Assembly (NCBI GenBank): GCA_036564345.1
Contig: DATCOZ010000253.1
Location: forward strand, 1 to 11,584
Direction: 5' to 3'
Length of the DNA stretch: 11,584 nucleotides
DNA from: UBA6019 sp036564345
GTDB lineage: Bacteria; Chloroflexota; Dormibacteria; Dormibacterales; Dormibacteraceae
Both the position numbers and the translations under genes were made by a program. Shown here piece after piece: positions 1 to 7,165 of the stretch (positions within the stretch are counted from its first letter, which is position 1; each line of letters opens with the position of its first letter). The notes below the pieces were generated by a model. It saw only the letters and a list, made by a program, of their open reading frames with translations. It made no database searches and had not been told where the DNA came from.

Positions 1-858
1 CGGCGCCGCCCGCCAGCCGTCCGCCGGCAGCCGCTCGGCGAACCAGGCCCGCACGACCGCGCGCGATGCCGCGGTCACCAGCAGGGTGTCGATCTTCGCC
101 GGCACCGAGGCCGCGTCGCCCGGGTCGGCGCTCTGGTCGGAGCGGGCGCTGGCGATCGGCGTCGAGCCGGGGTAGAAGAGCTTCGCCTCGGGTCGCGCTG
201 CCAGGTCGGCCGCGCGCACCGGGCGATGGTCGGGGAGACCGTCCGGACCCCGCGAGGTCTCCGAGTAGTAGGCGACCCCCACGATCCCACCCACCAGGGC
301 GAGCAGGACCGCCCCGCCCAGCAGCAGGCGGCGCGAGACGACAGGTTGCCGGGGCGGCGGCTTGAGCCAGGCGGTCCCCACCAGGCGCTGGATCACCTCG
401 CTCTTCGCTTCTGTGTAGACTTCCGGGCCGAGCTGCCGGGCGGCCAGCCTTTTCTTCAGGTCTCCGTACTCGCGCAGAGCCTCGGGGTCGGTCAGCAGGC
501 GATCGCGGAAGGCCAGGTGGGAGAGCAGGGACTCGCTCTCCGGATAGGTGAGCGAGAGGTGGCAGCTGCGCTGCCCACCCTCATCCCGGACGTACCATTG
601 ACGGTCGGCGAGGTCGCCGGCAAGCGTCCGCCGAAAGCCGGCCGCCTCGAGCGCTTCCCGCAGCTCGTGGGCGCTCGAATAGTCGGCGAGGACGACGTCG
701 ACGTCGATGATCGGCTTCGCCGGCAGGCCCGGCACCGCGGTGCTCCCGACATGCTCGATGGCCACCGCCGCGTCGCCCAGCGTCTCAACCAGCAGGCGCC
801 GCAGCGCGTAAAACCGAGCGGCCCAGGCGGGGTCGTGGTCGACTACTACAACGGGCAT
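1..858 (-). CDS. GrpB-family protein fused to a transmembrane segment and outer domain (partial)
   Basis: The frame is open from an ATG at 858 to the left window edge, giving 286 residues without a stop. Residues 1-165 match the GrpB/UPF0157 family, which has a nucleotidyltransferase-like fold. I see the hallmark HVGSTAVPGLPAKP (about 36-49) followed by IIDVDVV, a GS...DxD arrangement typical of that superfamily. GrpB proteins usually stop near 170-190 residues. Here the chain continues through a basic RR and a hydrophobic stretch at about 178-198 that looks like one membrane span. After it comes an Ala/Pro-rich region with an AKLFYPGST motif and a predicted mixed alpha/beta segment, cut off by the edge. 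Substrate and role are unknown. The ATG overlaps the TGA of the upstream ychF-like gene by one base (TGATG), so the gene is probably translationally coupled and the last visible member of the threonine operon. The GrpB call is firm; the function of the outer domain is not recognised. Confidence 0.85.
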   Translation of the reverse strand, partial: MPVVVVDHDPAWAARFYALRRLLVETLGDAAVAIEHVGSTAVPGLPAKPIIDVDVVLADYSSAHELREALEAAGFRRTLAGDLADRQWYVRDEGGQRSCHLSLTYPESESLLSHLAFRDRLLTDPEALREYGDLKKRLAARQLGPEVYTEAKSEVIQRLVGTAWLKPPPRQPVVSRRLLLGGAVLLALVGGIVGVAYYSETSRGPDGLPDHRPVRAADLAARPEAKLFYPGSTPIASARSDQSADPGDAASVPAKIDTLLVTAASRAVVRAWFAERLPADGWRAAP

Positions 859-1856
859 CAACCGCCGATGCGGAAGAAGATCACGTCGCCATCCTTGACG
901 CGGTACTCGCGACCTTCGACGCGCAGCTTGCCGGCCGCCCGGAGCGCCTCCATGGAGCCCGCCTCGACGAGCTCGTCGACGCTTGTCACCTCCGCCTTGA
1001 TGAACTTCTTGATGAAGTCGGTGTGGATCACTCCAGCGGCGATCGGCGCCGGCGCCCCGTCCTCGCAGGGCCAGGCCCGGACCTCCGGCTCGCCCGCGGT
1101 GAAGTAGGTGATCAGCCCTCCTGCCTGCCAGACGGCGCGCGCTACCGCCGCCAGGCCCGACTCGGTGATGCCGTAGGACGAGCGGTACTCAGCGGCGTCC
1201 TTCGGGTCAAGCTCGGCGAGCTCGACCTCGAGCGCGGCGGCGACAACCGCCGACTGCGCGTGGTGGGCGAAGCCGTAGTGCTCGACCGGCGCCCCGGCGG
1301 CCACCGAGTCCGCCACGTCGGCGACGTAGACGACGGGCTTGCCGCTGACCGGGAAGAGCGGCGCCAGGGCTTCCCGCCCGGCGGCGTCGAGCTCCAGCGT
1401 ACGCAGCGGCTGGCCGCCGTCGAGGTGGGCCTTGGCGCGGTTGAGCACCTCAGCGGTGGCGGCCGCGCCGGGCTTGTTGATGCGCGCCTCCTTGGTGGCG
1501 ATCTCGAGCCGCTTCTCGACCGAGGCGAGGTCGGCAAGGACCATGTCGAGGCTGATGCCATCGAGGTCGCCGGCGGGATCCGGGTCGGGGCCGAAGCAGC
1601 GGGCCACGGCGAGGATCACGTCGGCCTCCCGGGCGGCCGCCACCTGCTGGGCGCGGCTGCCGGCCGGCGCGTCGGCAACCCGCACCTGGGCGTAGGTCTT
1701 CTTCTTCGGCCTGACCGCCGCCTCCAGCCGGTCGAGGCGCTCGTCGGGCACGTCCACCATCCCGACGCCGCCCGAGCCGCGGCCGCCGGTCAGGGCGTTG
1801 AAGAGGGTCGTCTTGCCGGACCCCGGTGGCCCGACGATCGCTACCGAGACACTCAA
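858..1856 (-). CDS. ychF: Divergent YchF/OLA1-like P-loop protein (DUF933/TGS C-terminus)
   Basis: This 332-residue protein resembles the YchF/OLA1 family of ribosome-associated ATPases/GTPases (E. coli YchF is 363 residues). The N-terminus has a P-loop, GPPGSGKTTLFNAL. The C-terminal third is very typical: LITYFTAGEPEVRAW, then AAGVIHTDFIKKFI, then REYRVKDGDVIFF, the DUF933/TGS-like domain. The middle is unusual. The YPFCTIDPN-type switch region is missing, the DxxG element is replaced by ADAPAG, and the specificity motif normally NVDE reads ADVAD. The family fold is probably kept, but nucleotide choice or hydrolysis may differ. I chose the TTG at 1856, which overlaps the lysC stop as TTGA and puts the P-loop near residue 7, as in the family. 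A longer frame reaches 1928 but only adds Arg-rich sequence inside lysC. The symbol is by similarity; this could be a paralogue of a canonical ychF elsewhere. Confidence 0.85.
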   Translation of the reverse strand: MSVSVAIVGPPGSGKTTLFNALTGGRGSGGVGMVDVPDERLDRLEAAVRPKKKTYAQVRVADAPAGSRAQQVAAAREADVILAVARCFGPDPDPAGDLDGISLDMVLADLASVEKRLEIATKEARINKPGAAATAEVLNRAKAHLDGGQPLRTLELDAAGREALAPLFPVSGKPVVYVADVADSVAAGAPVEHYGFAHHAQSAVVAAALEVELAELDPKDAAEYRSSYGITESGLAAVARAVWQAGGLITYFTAGEPEVRAWPCEDGAPAPIAAGVIHTDFIKKFIKAEVTSVDELVEAGSMEALRAAGKLRVEGREYRVKDGDVIFFRIGG

Positions 1857-3073
1857 TCGACGTCCAGGTCGAAAGCGGTGTGGAGCGCGCGGACGCCGTC
1901 CTCGGCCCGCTTCCGGTCGACCAGGCATGTGATCCGGATCTCCGAGGTGCTGATCATCTCGATGTTGATCTTGTGCTCGGCCAGGGTGCGGAACATCCGG
2001 CCCGCGATGCCCGGGGTGCCCAGCATGCCGGTACCCACGATCGACAGCTTGGCGAGCCCGCCGCTGGAGAGCACCTCCTGCGCGCCGATCTGGCGATTGG
2101 CCTCCTGGACCAGGGCGACCGCGTGCTTGAGGTCGCCTTCCTCGACCGTGAAGGTGATGTCGGTCGCCCCGGTGAGGCCGACGTTCTGGACGATGACGTC
2201 GACCGAGATCGACGCGGCGCCGAGCGGCTCGAAGAGCGCGGCCGCGATGCCTGGCCGGTCGGGAACGCCACGAACGGTGATCTTGGCGACGTTGCTCTCG
2301 TGCGCTACTCCCCGCACGCGGTTGCGATCTTCCATCGGTACCTGGGCGACGATCATCGTACCGACGCTCTTCCGGAAGGAGCTGCGGACGTGGATCTCGA
2401 CTCCGTAGAGCTCCCCGATCTCAACCGCCCGCGGGTGCATCACCTTGGCGCCGACGGCCGCCAGCTCGAGCATCTCCTCGTAGGAGATGTGGGGGATCTT
2501 GCGGGGACGCGCGACGACCCGCGGATCGGCGCTGTAGATGCCGTCGTCGTCGGTGTAGATCTCGCAGCTGTGCGAGCCCAGGGCGGCGGCGAGGGCTACC
2601 GCGGTGGTGTCCGAGCCTCCCCGGCCGAGGGTGGTTATCTCCATCGTCTCGGTTACCCCCTGGAAGCCGGCTACCACGCACACACGGCCGGCGGCCAGCT
2701 CGGCGCGAATGCGCTGGGTCTCGATGTCGCGGATCCGCGCCCGGGAGTGGTGCCCGCTGGTCCGAACGCCCGCCTGCAGCCCAGTCAGGGAGATCGCCGG
2801 AACGCCGAGCGCCTGCAGGCACATGGCCACCAGCGGGGCGGTGATCGTCTCGCCGTTGGCGGTCAGCATGTCGAGCTCGCGGGCCGGAGGCGAGGGCGCG
2901 ACCTTGTAGGCGAGCTCGATGAGCCGGTCGGTCGTGTGACCCATCGCCGAGACAACCGCCACAACCGGGTGGCCGGTGCGGACGGTCTCGGCGATCCGCC
3001 GGCTGACCCGCCGGATGCGGGCCGGGGTAGAAACCGAGGTTCCCCCGTACTTCTGGACGATGACCTCCTTCAC
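1853..3073 (-). CDS. lysC: Aspartate kinase
   Basis: This is a 406-residue aspartokinase, which phosphorylates L-aspartate with ATP in the first committed step to lysine, threonine, methionine and isoleucine. The kinase domain starts with KYGGTSV (residues 8-14). It contains TTLGRGGSDTTAVA and the YTDDDGIYSADPR segment (families usually have YTDVDG), followed by AKVMHPRAVE. The C-terminal 160 residues hold two ACT domains (KITVRGVPDRPGIAAALF and LSIVGTGMLGTPGIAGRMF), the usual site of lysine/threonine feedback. Length fits the monofunctional class. The GTG start at 3073 overlaps the thrB stop as GTGA. A longer frame to 3211 would only add Arg-rich sequence within thrB. An in-frame ATG at 2335 lies just before the ACT pair and may give a separate beta subunit. 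Function is certain; which amino acid inhibits it cannot be read here. Confidence 0.97.
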   Translation of the reverse strand: MKEVIVQKYGGTSVSTPARIRRVSRRIAETVRTGHPVVAVVSAMGHTTDRLIELAYKVAPSPPARELDMLTANGETITAPLVAMCLQALGVPAISLTGLQAGVRTSGHHSRARIRDIETQRIRAELAAGRVCVVAGFQGVTETMEITTLGRGGSDTTAVALAAALGSHSCEIYTDDDGIYSADPRVVARPRKIPHISYEEMLELAAVGAKVMHPRAVEIGELYGVEIHVRSSFRKSVGTMIVAQVPMEDRNRVRGVAHESNVAKITVRGVPDRPGIAAALFEPLGAASISVDVIVQNVGLTGATDITFTVEEGDLKHAVALVQEANRQIGAQEVLSSGGLAKLSIVGTGMLGTPGIAGRMFRTLAEHKINIEMISTSEIRITCLVDRKRAEDGVRALHTAFDLDVD

Positions 3074-3849
3074 AGCGTGGCGATCCGCGTCATCAACGGC
3101 TTGCCGGGCATCCCGGCGGCGGCTGTCATCGCCTCCGCGACTGCCTCGCCCGAGCCGCGCCGGCAGAAGGCGAAGACGCTCGGGCCGGCGCCCGCCAGTG
3201 CCGCCCCCCATGCCCCGGCGCCGTAGGCGGCGTCGAGCGTGGCCGGCAGCCAGGGGTAGAGCGCCGACCGGGCCGGCTGGTGGAGGCGGTCGTCCATCGC
3301 CGGCCGGAGCAACGCCCAGTCGCGCGCGTAGAGGGAGTGGACGAGGAGCGCGAGGCGTCCCGCGTTGTGAACCGCGTCGGCCCGGCTGACGGTCGGCCCG
3401 AGGATCGCGCGCGCCTCCTCGGTGGGGCTCGGCTCGCCGGCCACGAAGAGGGCGATGTCGAGGTCGGGCGTCGGCAGGTGGTGGACGCGATCCTCGACGC
3501 AGGCGACCAGGCCGCCGTGGATCGCAGCCGCGACGTTGTCGGGGTGTCCTTCGGCACCGGCCGCCCGAGCCAGGAGGTCGGCGCCATGGAGGCCCCCGAG
3601 GCGGAGGGCGGCCACCCGGGCGGCGGCGCTGCTGCCGAGGCCGACCCCGAGCGGGATGCCGCTCCTCACCCGGCCCTTCATCGCCAGCCGCGCGAAGGGA
3701 TGGTTGTCGGGGGGGACCGCACCTTCGAACCTCCAGTCGGGCGCGGCGGCGGGCTCGGCCTCCACCTCCAGCCAGAGGTCGATCGCCATCGCCAGCACGT
3801 CGAAGCCCGGCCCGAGGTTGGCTATCGAGGCGGGGACGCGGACCTTCAC
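3070..3849 (-). CDS. thrB: Homoserine kinase
   Basis: This 259-residue GHMP-family kinase phosphorylates L-homoserine to O-phospho-L-homoserine, the substrate of the threonine synthase encoded just upstream. It shows the N-terminal MKVRVPASIANLGPGFDVL, the glycine/serine-rich ATP loop PLGVGLGSSAAARVAAL, the GHPDNVAAAIHGGL segment, and the C-terminal GAALAGAGPSVFAF motif, all in family order. At 259 residues it is at the short end of the family (commonly about 290-310), mainly through compact loops; no motif is missing. The GTG start at 3849 overlaps the thrC stop by four bases (GTGA), and the stop overlaps the lysC start in the same way. It should be cytoplasmic and translationally coupled on both sides. 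Confidence 0.96.
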   Translation of the reverse strand: MKVRVPASIANLGPGFDVLAMAIDLWLEVEAEPAAAPDWRFEGAVPPDNHPFARLAMKGRVRSGIPLGVGLGSSAAARVAALRLGGLHGADLLARAAGAEGHPDNVAAAIHGGLVACVEDRVHHLPTPDLDIALFVAGEPSPTEEARAILGPTVSRADAVHNAGRLALLVHSLYARDWALLRPAMDDRLHQPARSALYPWLPATLDAAYGAGAWGAALAGAGPSVFAFCRRGSGEAVAEAMTAAAGMPGKPLMTRIATL

Positions 3850-4889
3850 AGCTTCAGGATCTTGGCCAGGGTCCGGGCATCGCCGTCGAGCTCGACGGGC
3901 GGCTCGACGTTTGCGATCGCCGCGTCGGGGTCCTTCAGCCCTGAGCCGGTCAGCACGACGACCGTCGTCGAGTCGCGCTCGACGCGGCCCTCCCGGACCA
4001 GCCTGGTCAGCAGCGCGAGGGGCGCGACCGAAGCGGGCTCGGCGAAGAGGCCCTCGCTCGAGGCGAGTGCGATCTGGGCCTGCAGGATCTCGCTGTCGGA
4101 GACCGCCTCGATGAGGCCGCCGGACTCGTCCCGGGCACTGGTGGCGCCCTCCCAGGAGGCGGGGTTGCCGATCTTGATCGCGGTGGCAACCGTCTTCGGG
4201 TCATCGACCACGTGGCCGAGCACGATCGGGGCGGCACCGTCCGCCTGGGCGCCCACCATCCGGGGCAGGAGGGTGCTCTTCCCCAGCTCGCGGTACTCGC
4301 GGAATCCCTTCCAGTAGGCGGTTATGTTGCCCGCGTTTCCGACCGGGAGGACCAGGTAGTCGGGCGCCTCGCCGAGGGCGTCGACGACCTCGAAGGCAGC
4401 CGTCTTCTGGCCCTCGATGCGGTACGGGTTCACCGAGTTGACGAGTGCCACCGGGTAGCGGTCGGCAAGCTCGCGGACGGTCTGCAGGGCCGCGTCGAAG
4501 TTGCCCTTGATCTGGACGACCTTGGCGCCGTACATGAGCGCCTGGGAGAGCTTGTTCATGGCGATCTGGCCGGACGGGATGACGACGATCGCCCGCAGCC
4601 GCATCCTCGCCGCGTAGGCGGCGGCCGAGGCGGAGGTGTTGCCGGTCGAGGCGCAGACGAGCACCTTGGCTCCGTCCTCGATCGCCTTCGCCACCGCCAC
4701 CACCATGCCCCGATCCTTGAAGGACCCGGTCGGGTTGAGGCCCTCGTACTTGAAGAGGAGCCGCTTCAGGCCAAGGGAGGGGCCGATGTTGCGGCTCTCG
4801 ACGAGGGGCGTGGAGCCTTCGTTGAGGTCGACCATCGGCGTCTTGTCGGTGATCGGCAGGTGCTCTCGGTAGCGGGTGATTACTCCCAA
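3846..4889 (-). CDS. thrC: Threonine synthase
   Basis: This 347-residue PLP enzyme of fold type II converts O-phosphohomoserine to L-threonine. The N-terminus GVITRYREHLP matches the family. The substrate loop NEGSTPL is followed by NPTGSFKDRGM, where Lys58 should form the PLP Schiff base. CASTGNTSASAAAYAAR is the phosphate/PLP-contacting segment, and PVGNAGNITAYWKG is the glycine-rich PLP phosphate loop. Length fits the short bacterial class. The start I use is TTG at 4889. An in-frame CTG at 4896-4898 overlaps the hom stop as CTGA and is a possible non-standard start adding three residues. There is no clear Shine-Dalgarno site, so reinitiation after hom is likely. The gene lies between hom and thrB. 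Confidence 0.96.
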   Translation of the reverse strand: MGVITRYREHLPITDKTPMVDLNEGSTPLVESRNIGPSLGLKRLLFKYEGLNPTGSFKDRGMVVAVAKAIEDGAKVLVCASTGNTSASAAAYAARMRLRAIVVIPSGQIAMNKLSQALMYGAKVVQIKGNFDAALQTVRELADRYPVALVNSVNPYRIEGQKTAAFEVVDALGEAPDYLVLPVGNAGNITAYWKGFREYRELGKSTLLPRMVGAQADGAAPIVLGHVVDDPKTVATAIKIGNPASWEGATSARDESGGLIEAVSDSEILQAQIALASSEGLFAEPASVAPLALLTRLVREGRVERDSTTVVVLTGSGLKDPDAAIANVEPPVELDGDARTLAKILKL

Positions 4890-4894
4890 GCCGG

Positions 4895-6163
4895 TCAGAC
4901 TACCCGCAGGAAGGCGCAGACCCGTTTGACCTGGGCCAGGTCGGCGATCCGCGCGCGCGCCTTCTGGAGGCCCGCGTCGAAGGCCGGGTGGGTCGTGAAG
5001 ACCAGCTCGGCGGTGCCCTCCTCGATCGAGTCCTTCTGGATCATCGAGGCGATCGACACGCCCTCCTCGGCGAAGACGGTCCCGACGGCCGCCAGCACGC
5101 CCGGCTGGTCGAGGGCACGAAGCCGGAAGTAGGCCTTCGTTCGGACCTCCGCCATGGGCAGCATCGGTGGGTCGGCGGCGAAGTGCATCGCCACCCGGTT
5201 GAAGGAGCCCTTGCGGATCGAATGGGCCGCATCGAGCAGGTCGCCGACTACGGCGCTGGCCGTCGGCCGGCCCCCCGCCCCCTGGCCCCAGAGCAGCACG
5301 TCGCCGACCAGGTCGCCGGTGATCTGGACGGCGTTGAAGGCGCCCTCGACCGTGGCCAGCGGGTGGTGGAGCGGGATCATCGCCGGGTGGACCCGGGCCT
5401 CGATCCGGCCGCCCGGACGCGCCGAATATGCCAAGAGCTTGATCTCGTAGCCGAGCTCGCGGGCGTAGCGGAAGTCGAGCGGCTCGACGGCCCTGATCCC
5501 CTCTCGATAGACCGCGTCGGGATGGACTCGGGCGCCGAAGGCGATCGAAGCCAGGATGGAAAGCTTGTAAGCGGCGTCGAAGCCGTCGACGTCGGAGCTG
5601 GGATCGGCCTCCGCGAAGCCCGCCGCCTGCGCCTCCGCGACCGCCTCCTCGAAGGTGACCCCGGCGGTCGCCATCCGCCCCAGCATGTAGTTGGTGGTGC
5701 CGTTGATAACAGCGGCGATGCTCTCGATCTCGTTCGCGATGAGGTCGACCTTGAAGGTGCTGATGAGGGGGATTCCGCCGCCCACCGCCGCCTCGAAATA
5801 GACATCGACGTCGCGGCCGCCGGCCAGCTCGAGGAGGTCGGGGCCGTGGATCGCCATCACGACCTTGTTCGCCGTCACGACGTGCTTGCCGGAGCGGATC
5901 GCCCGCTCCAGGTAGGTGCGCGCCGGCTCCTCGCCGCCCATCACCTCGACGACGACCTGGATGGCGGGGTCGTCGAGGATGTCGTCGGCACGTCCCGTCA
6001 GAAGCTCGGTCGGGATCCCGCGCGGCCGTTCGAGGTCGCGGACGAGGACCCGCCGGAGCACCAGGTCGACCCCGGTGCGCGCCGCTATCAGCTCCCGTTT
6101 CGCGAGCAGCCGCTCGGCGACCTGGACGCCGACGGTCCCCAACCCGAGCAGCCCGACATTCAA
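4895..6163 (-). CDS. hom: Homoserine dehydrogenase with C-terminal ACT domain
   Basis: This protein of about 422 residues reduces aspartate semialdehyde to homoserine with NAD(P)H. The Rossmann motif GLLGLGTVG is at residues 4-12. VTANKV around 96-101 is the conserved lysine segment. NGTTNYML begins near 154. EADPSSDVDGFDAAYK places Glu185, Asp196 and Lys200 with the same spacing as the catalytic/substrate residues of the yeast enzyme. The last 75 residues are an ACT domain (FRLRALDQPGVLAAVGTVF), the usual threonine-feedback module. The start is TTG at 6163, preceded five bases away by GGGAG. A GTG two codons upstream (6169) is an alternative, and a longer frame to 6301 overlaps the divergent gene and is not believable. 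It is the first gene of the operon, so its upstream region should carry the operon promoter, which would lie inside the neighbouring divergent gene. Confidence 0.96.
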   Translation of the reverse strand: MNVGLLGLGTVGVQVAERLLAKRELIAARTGVDLVLRRVLVRDLERPRGIPTELLTGRADDILDDPAIQVVVEVMGGEEPARTYLERAIRSGKHVVTANKVVMAIHGPDLLELAGGRDVDVYFEAAVGGGIPLISTFKVDLIANEIESIAAVINGTTNYMLGRMATAGVTFEEAVAEAQAAGFAEADPSSDVDGFDAAYKLSILASIAFGARVHPDAVYREGIRAVEPLDFRYARELGYEIKLLAYSARPGGRIEARVHPAMIPLHHPLATVEGAFNAVQITGDLVGDVLLWGQGAGGRPTASAVVGDLLDAAHSIRKGSFNRVAMHFAADPPMLPMAEVRTKAYFRLRALDQPGVLAAVGTVFAEEGVSIASMIQKDSIEEGTAELVFTTHPAFDAGLQKARARIADLAQVKRVCAFLRVV

Positions 6164-6188
6164 TTGCACTCCCGTATTCTGTCCTGCC
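6164..6188. promoter_or_regulatory. Divergent start region between hom and the OCD-family gene
   Basis: Only 25 bases separate the hom TTG (6163, minus) from the GTG at 6189 (plus). On the plus strand TATTCT at 6175-6180 is a plausible -10 hexamer, which would place transcription start at or within two bases of the GTG; no Shine-Dalgarno site precedes that GTG, so the message may be leaderless. On the minus strand GGGAG (6173-6169) is a reasonable ribosome site for hom. I see no convincing -35 box on either strand. The hom promoter must overlap the OCD-family coding sequence. Confidence 0.45.
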
Positions 6189-7160
6189 GTGGCCACTCTG
6201 CTCCGCGAGGCTGATGTCGAACGGGTCATCAAGATGGAGCCGATCATCGAGGCGGTCGCTGCGGCCATGCGCGAGCTGGGCGACGGGATCGCGGAAAACA
6301 TCCCCCGGCGGCGGATCTATCCACCGGGGAACGTGCTCAGCGTGATGTTCGCCTCCTACCCCGGCTCGGGCTACTACGGACTCAAGTCCTACTCGATCGG
6401 CGGAGGCAAGGTCCGCTTCCTGGTCGTCCTCTACCGGCAGGACGGCGAGGAGGCCGGCAACATCGATGGGCTGATCGAGTCAAACCTGCTGGGCGCCTAT
6501 CGAACCGGCGCCGCCAGCGGGGTGGCGGCGCGCGAGCTGGCCCCCGCCGGAGCCTTGGAGGTGGGCGTCATCGGCTCGGGGTGGCAGGCCAGGACCCAGG
6601 TCCACGCCATCTCGCGGACGATCCCGGTCACCCGCTTTCGGGTCTTCTCCCGCGACCCCGAGCACCGTGCCGCCTTCGCGGCCGAGCTGAGCGAGGTGCT
6701 CGGCATCGAGGCCGTGGCGACCGCCAGCGCCGAGGAGGCGGTCCGCGGCGCACCGGTGGTGGTGACAATGACCAACTCCGGCTCGCCCGTCCTCGATGCG
6801 GACTGGATCGAACCCGGCGCCCTGGTCATCGCGGCCGGCTCGAACATCCCCAACAAGGCCGAGCTACCGGCCGAGCTCGTGCAGCGGGCGGAGGTGGTCG
6901 TGGTCGACCAGCTCGACGCGGCCAAGCTCGAGTCGGGCGACCTGCTGATGGCCGAGGCGAGCGGCCATTTCGACTGGAAGGGCGTCGTCGAGCTGGGCGC
7001 CATCCTCGCCGGCAAGGCGGAGGGACGCCACTCGGACGGCGGCATCGTCCTCTTCGAGTCCCACGGGCTCGCCCTCTGGGACGTGGCCGCCGGTGCCTAC
7101 GTGCTCCAGGAGGCGCGCCGAATCCGGCTCGGAAGCGAGGTCAGCTTCTTCCCGGAGTGA
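6189..7160 (+). CDS. Ornithine cyclodeaminase/mu-crystallin family protein
   Basis: This 323-residue member of the OCD/mu-crystallin family (COG2423 type) belongs to a group of NAD(P)-dependent enzymes that includes ornithine cyclodeaminase, alanine dehydrogenase and ketimine reductases. YYGLKSYS (Lys66) and AYRTGAASGVAA (Arg105) are the conserved substrate-binding positions. GVIGSGWQAR (about 126-135) is the GxGxxA dinucleotide motif. The segment GSNIPNKAEL (217-226) lines up with GGDCPGKTEL of Pseudomonas ornithine cyclodeaminase. The catalytic Asp there is Asn219 here, so true ornithine cyclodeaminase activity is doubtful and the substrate is unknown. The start is GTG at 6189; the open frame extends back to 5916 but only over hom. 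It is divergent from hom, and the 232-base foldback follows the stop by five bases. The family call is firm. Confidence 0.9.
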   Translation: MATLLREADVERVIKMEPIIEAVAAAMRELGDGIAENIPRRRIYPPGNVLSVMFASYPGSGYYGLKSYSIGGGKVRFLVVLYRQDGEEAGNIDGLIESNLLGAYRTGAASGVAARELAPAGALEVGVIGSGWQARTQVHAISRTIPVTRFRVFSRDPEHRAAFAAELSEVLGIEAVATASAEEAVRGAPVVVTMTNSGSPVLDADWIEPGALVIAAGSNIPNKAELPAELVQRAEVVVVDQLDAAKLESGDLLMAEASGHFDWKGVVELGAILAGKAEGRHSDGGIVLFESHGLALWDVAAGAYVLQEARRIRLGSEVSFFPE

Positions 7161-7165
7161 GGAGC

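Noticed and set aside
226..1107. Plus-strand open frame of 293 codons
   Set aside because: It runs antisense to the GrpB-like gene and the 3' end of the ychF-like gene, both with clear family motifs. Its product is Arg/Gly/Pro-rich with no recognisable domain.
1826..3226. Plus-strand open frame of 466 codons
   Set aside because: It is fully antisense to lysC. Long antisense frames are expected in GC-rich coding DNA.
4988..6214. Plus-strand open frame of 408 codons
   Set aside because: It is antisense to hom, has Asp/Arg/Gly-rich low-complexity composition and no family motif.
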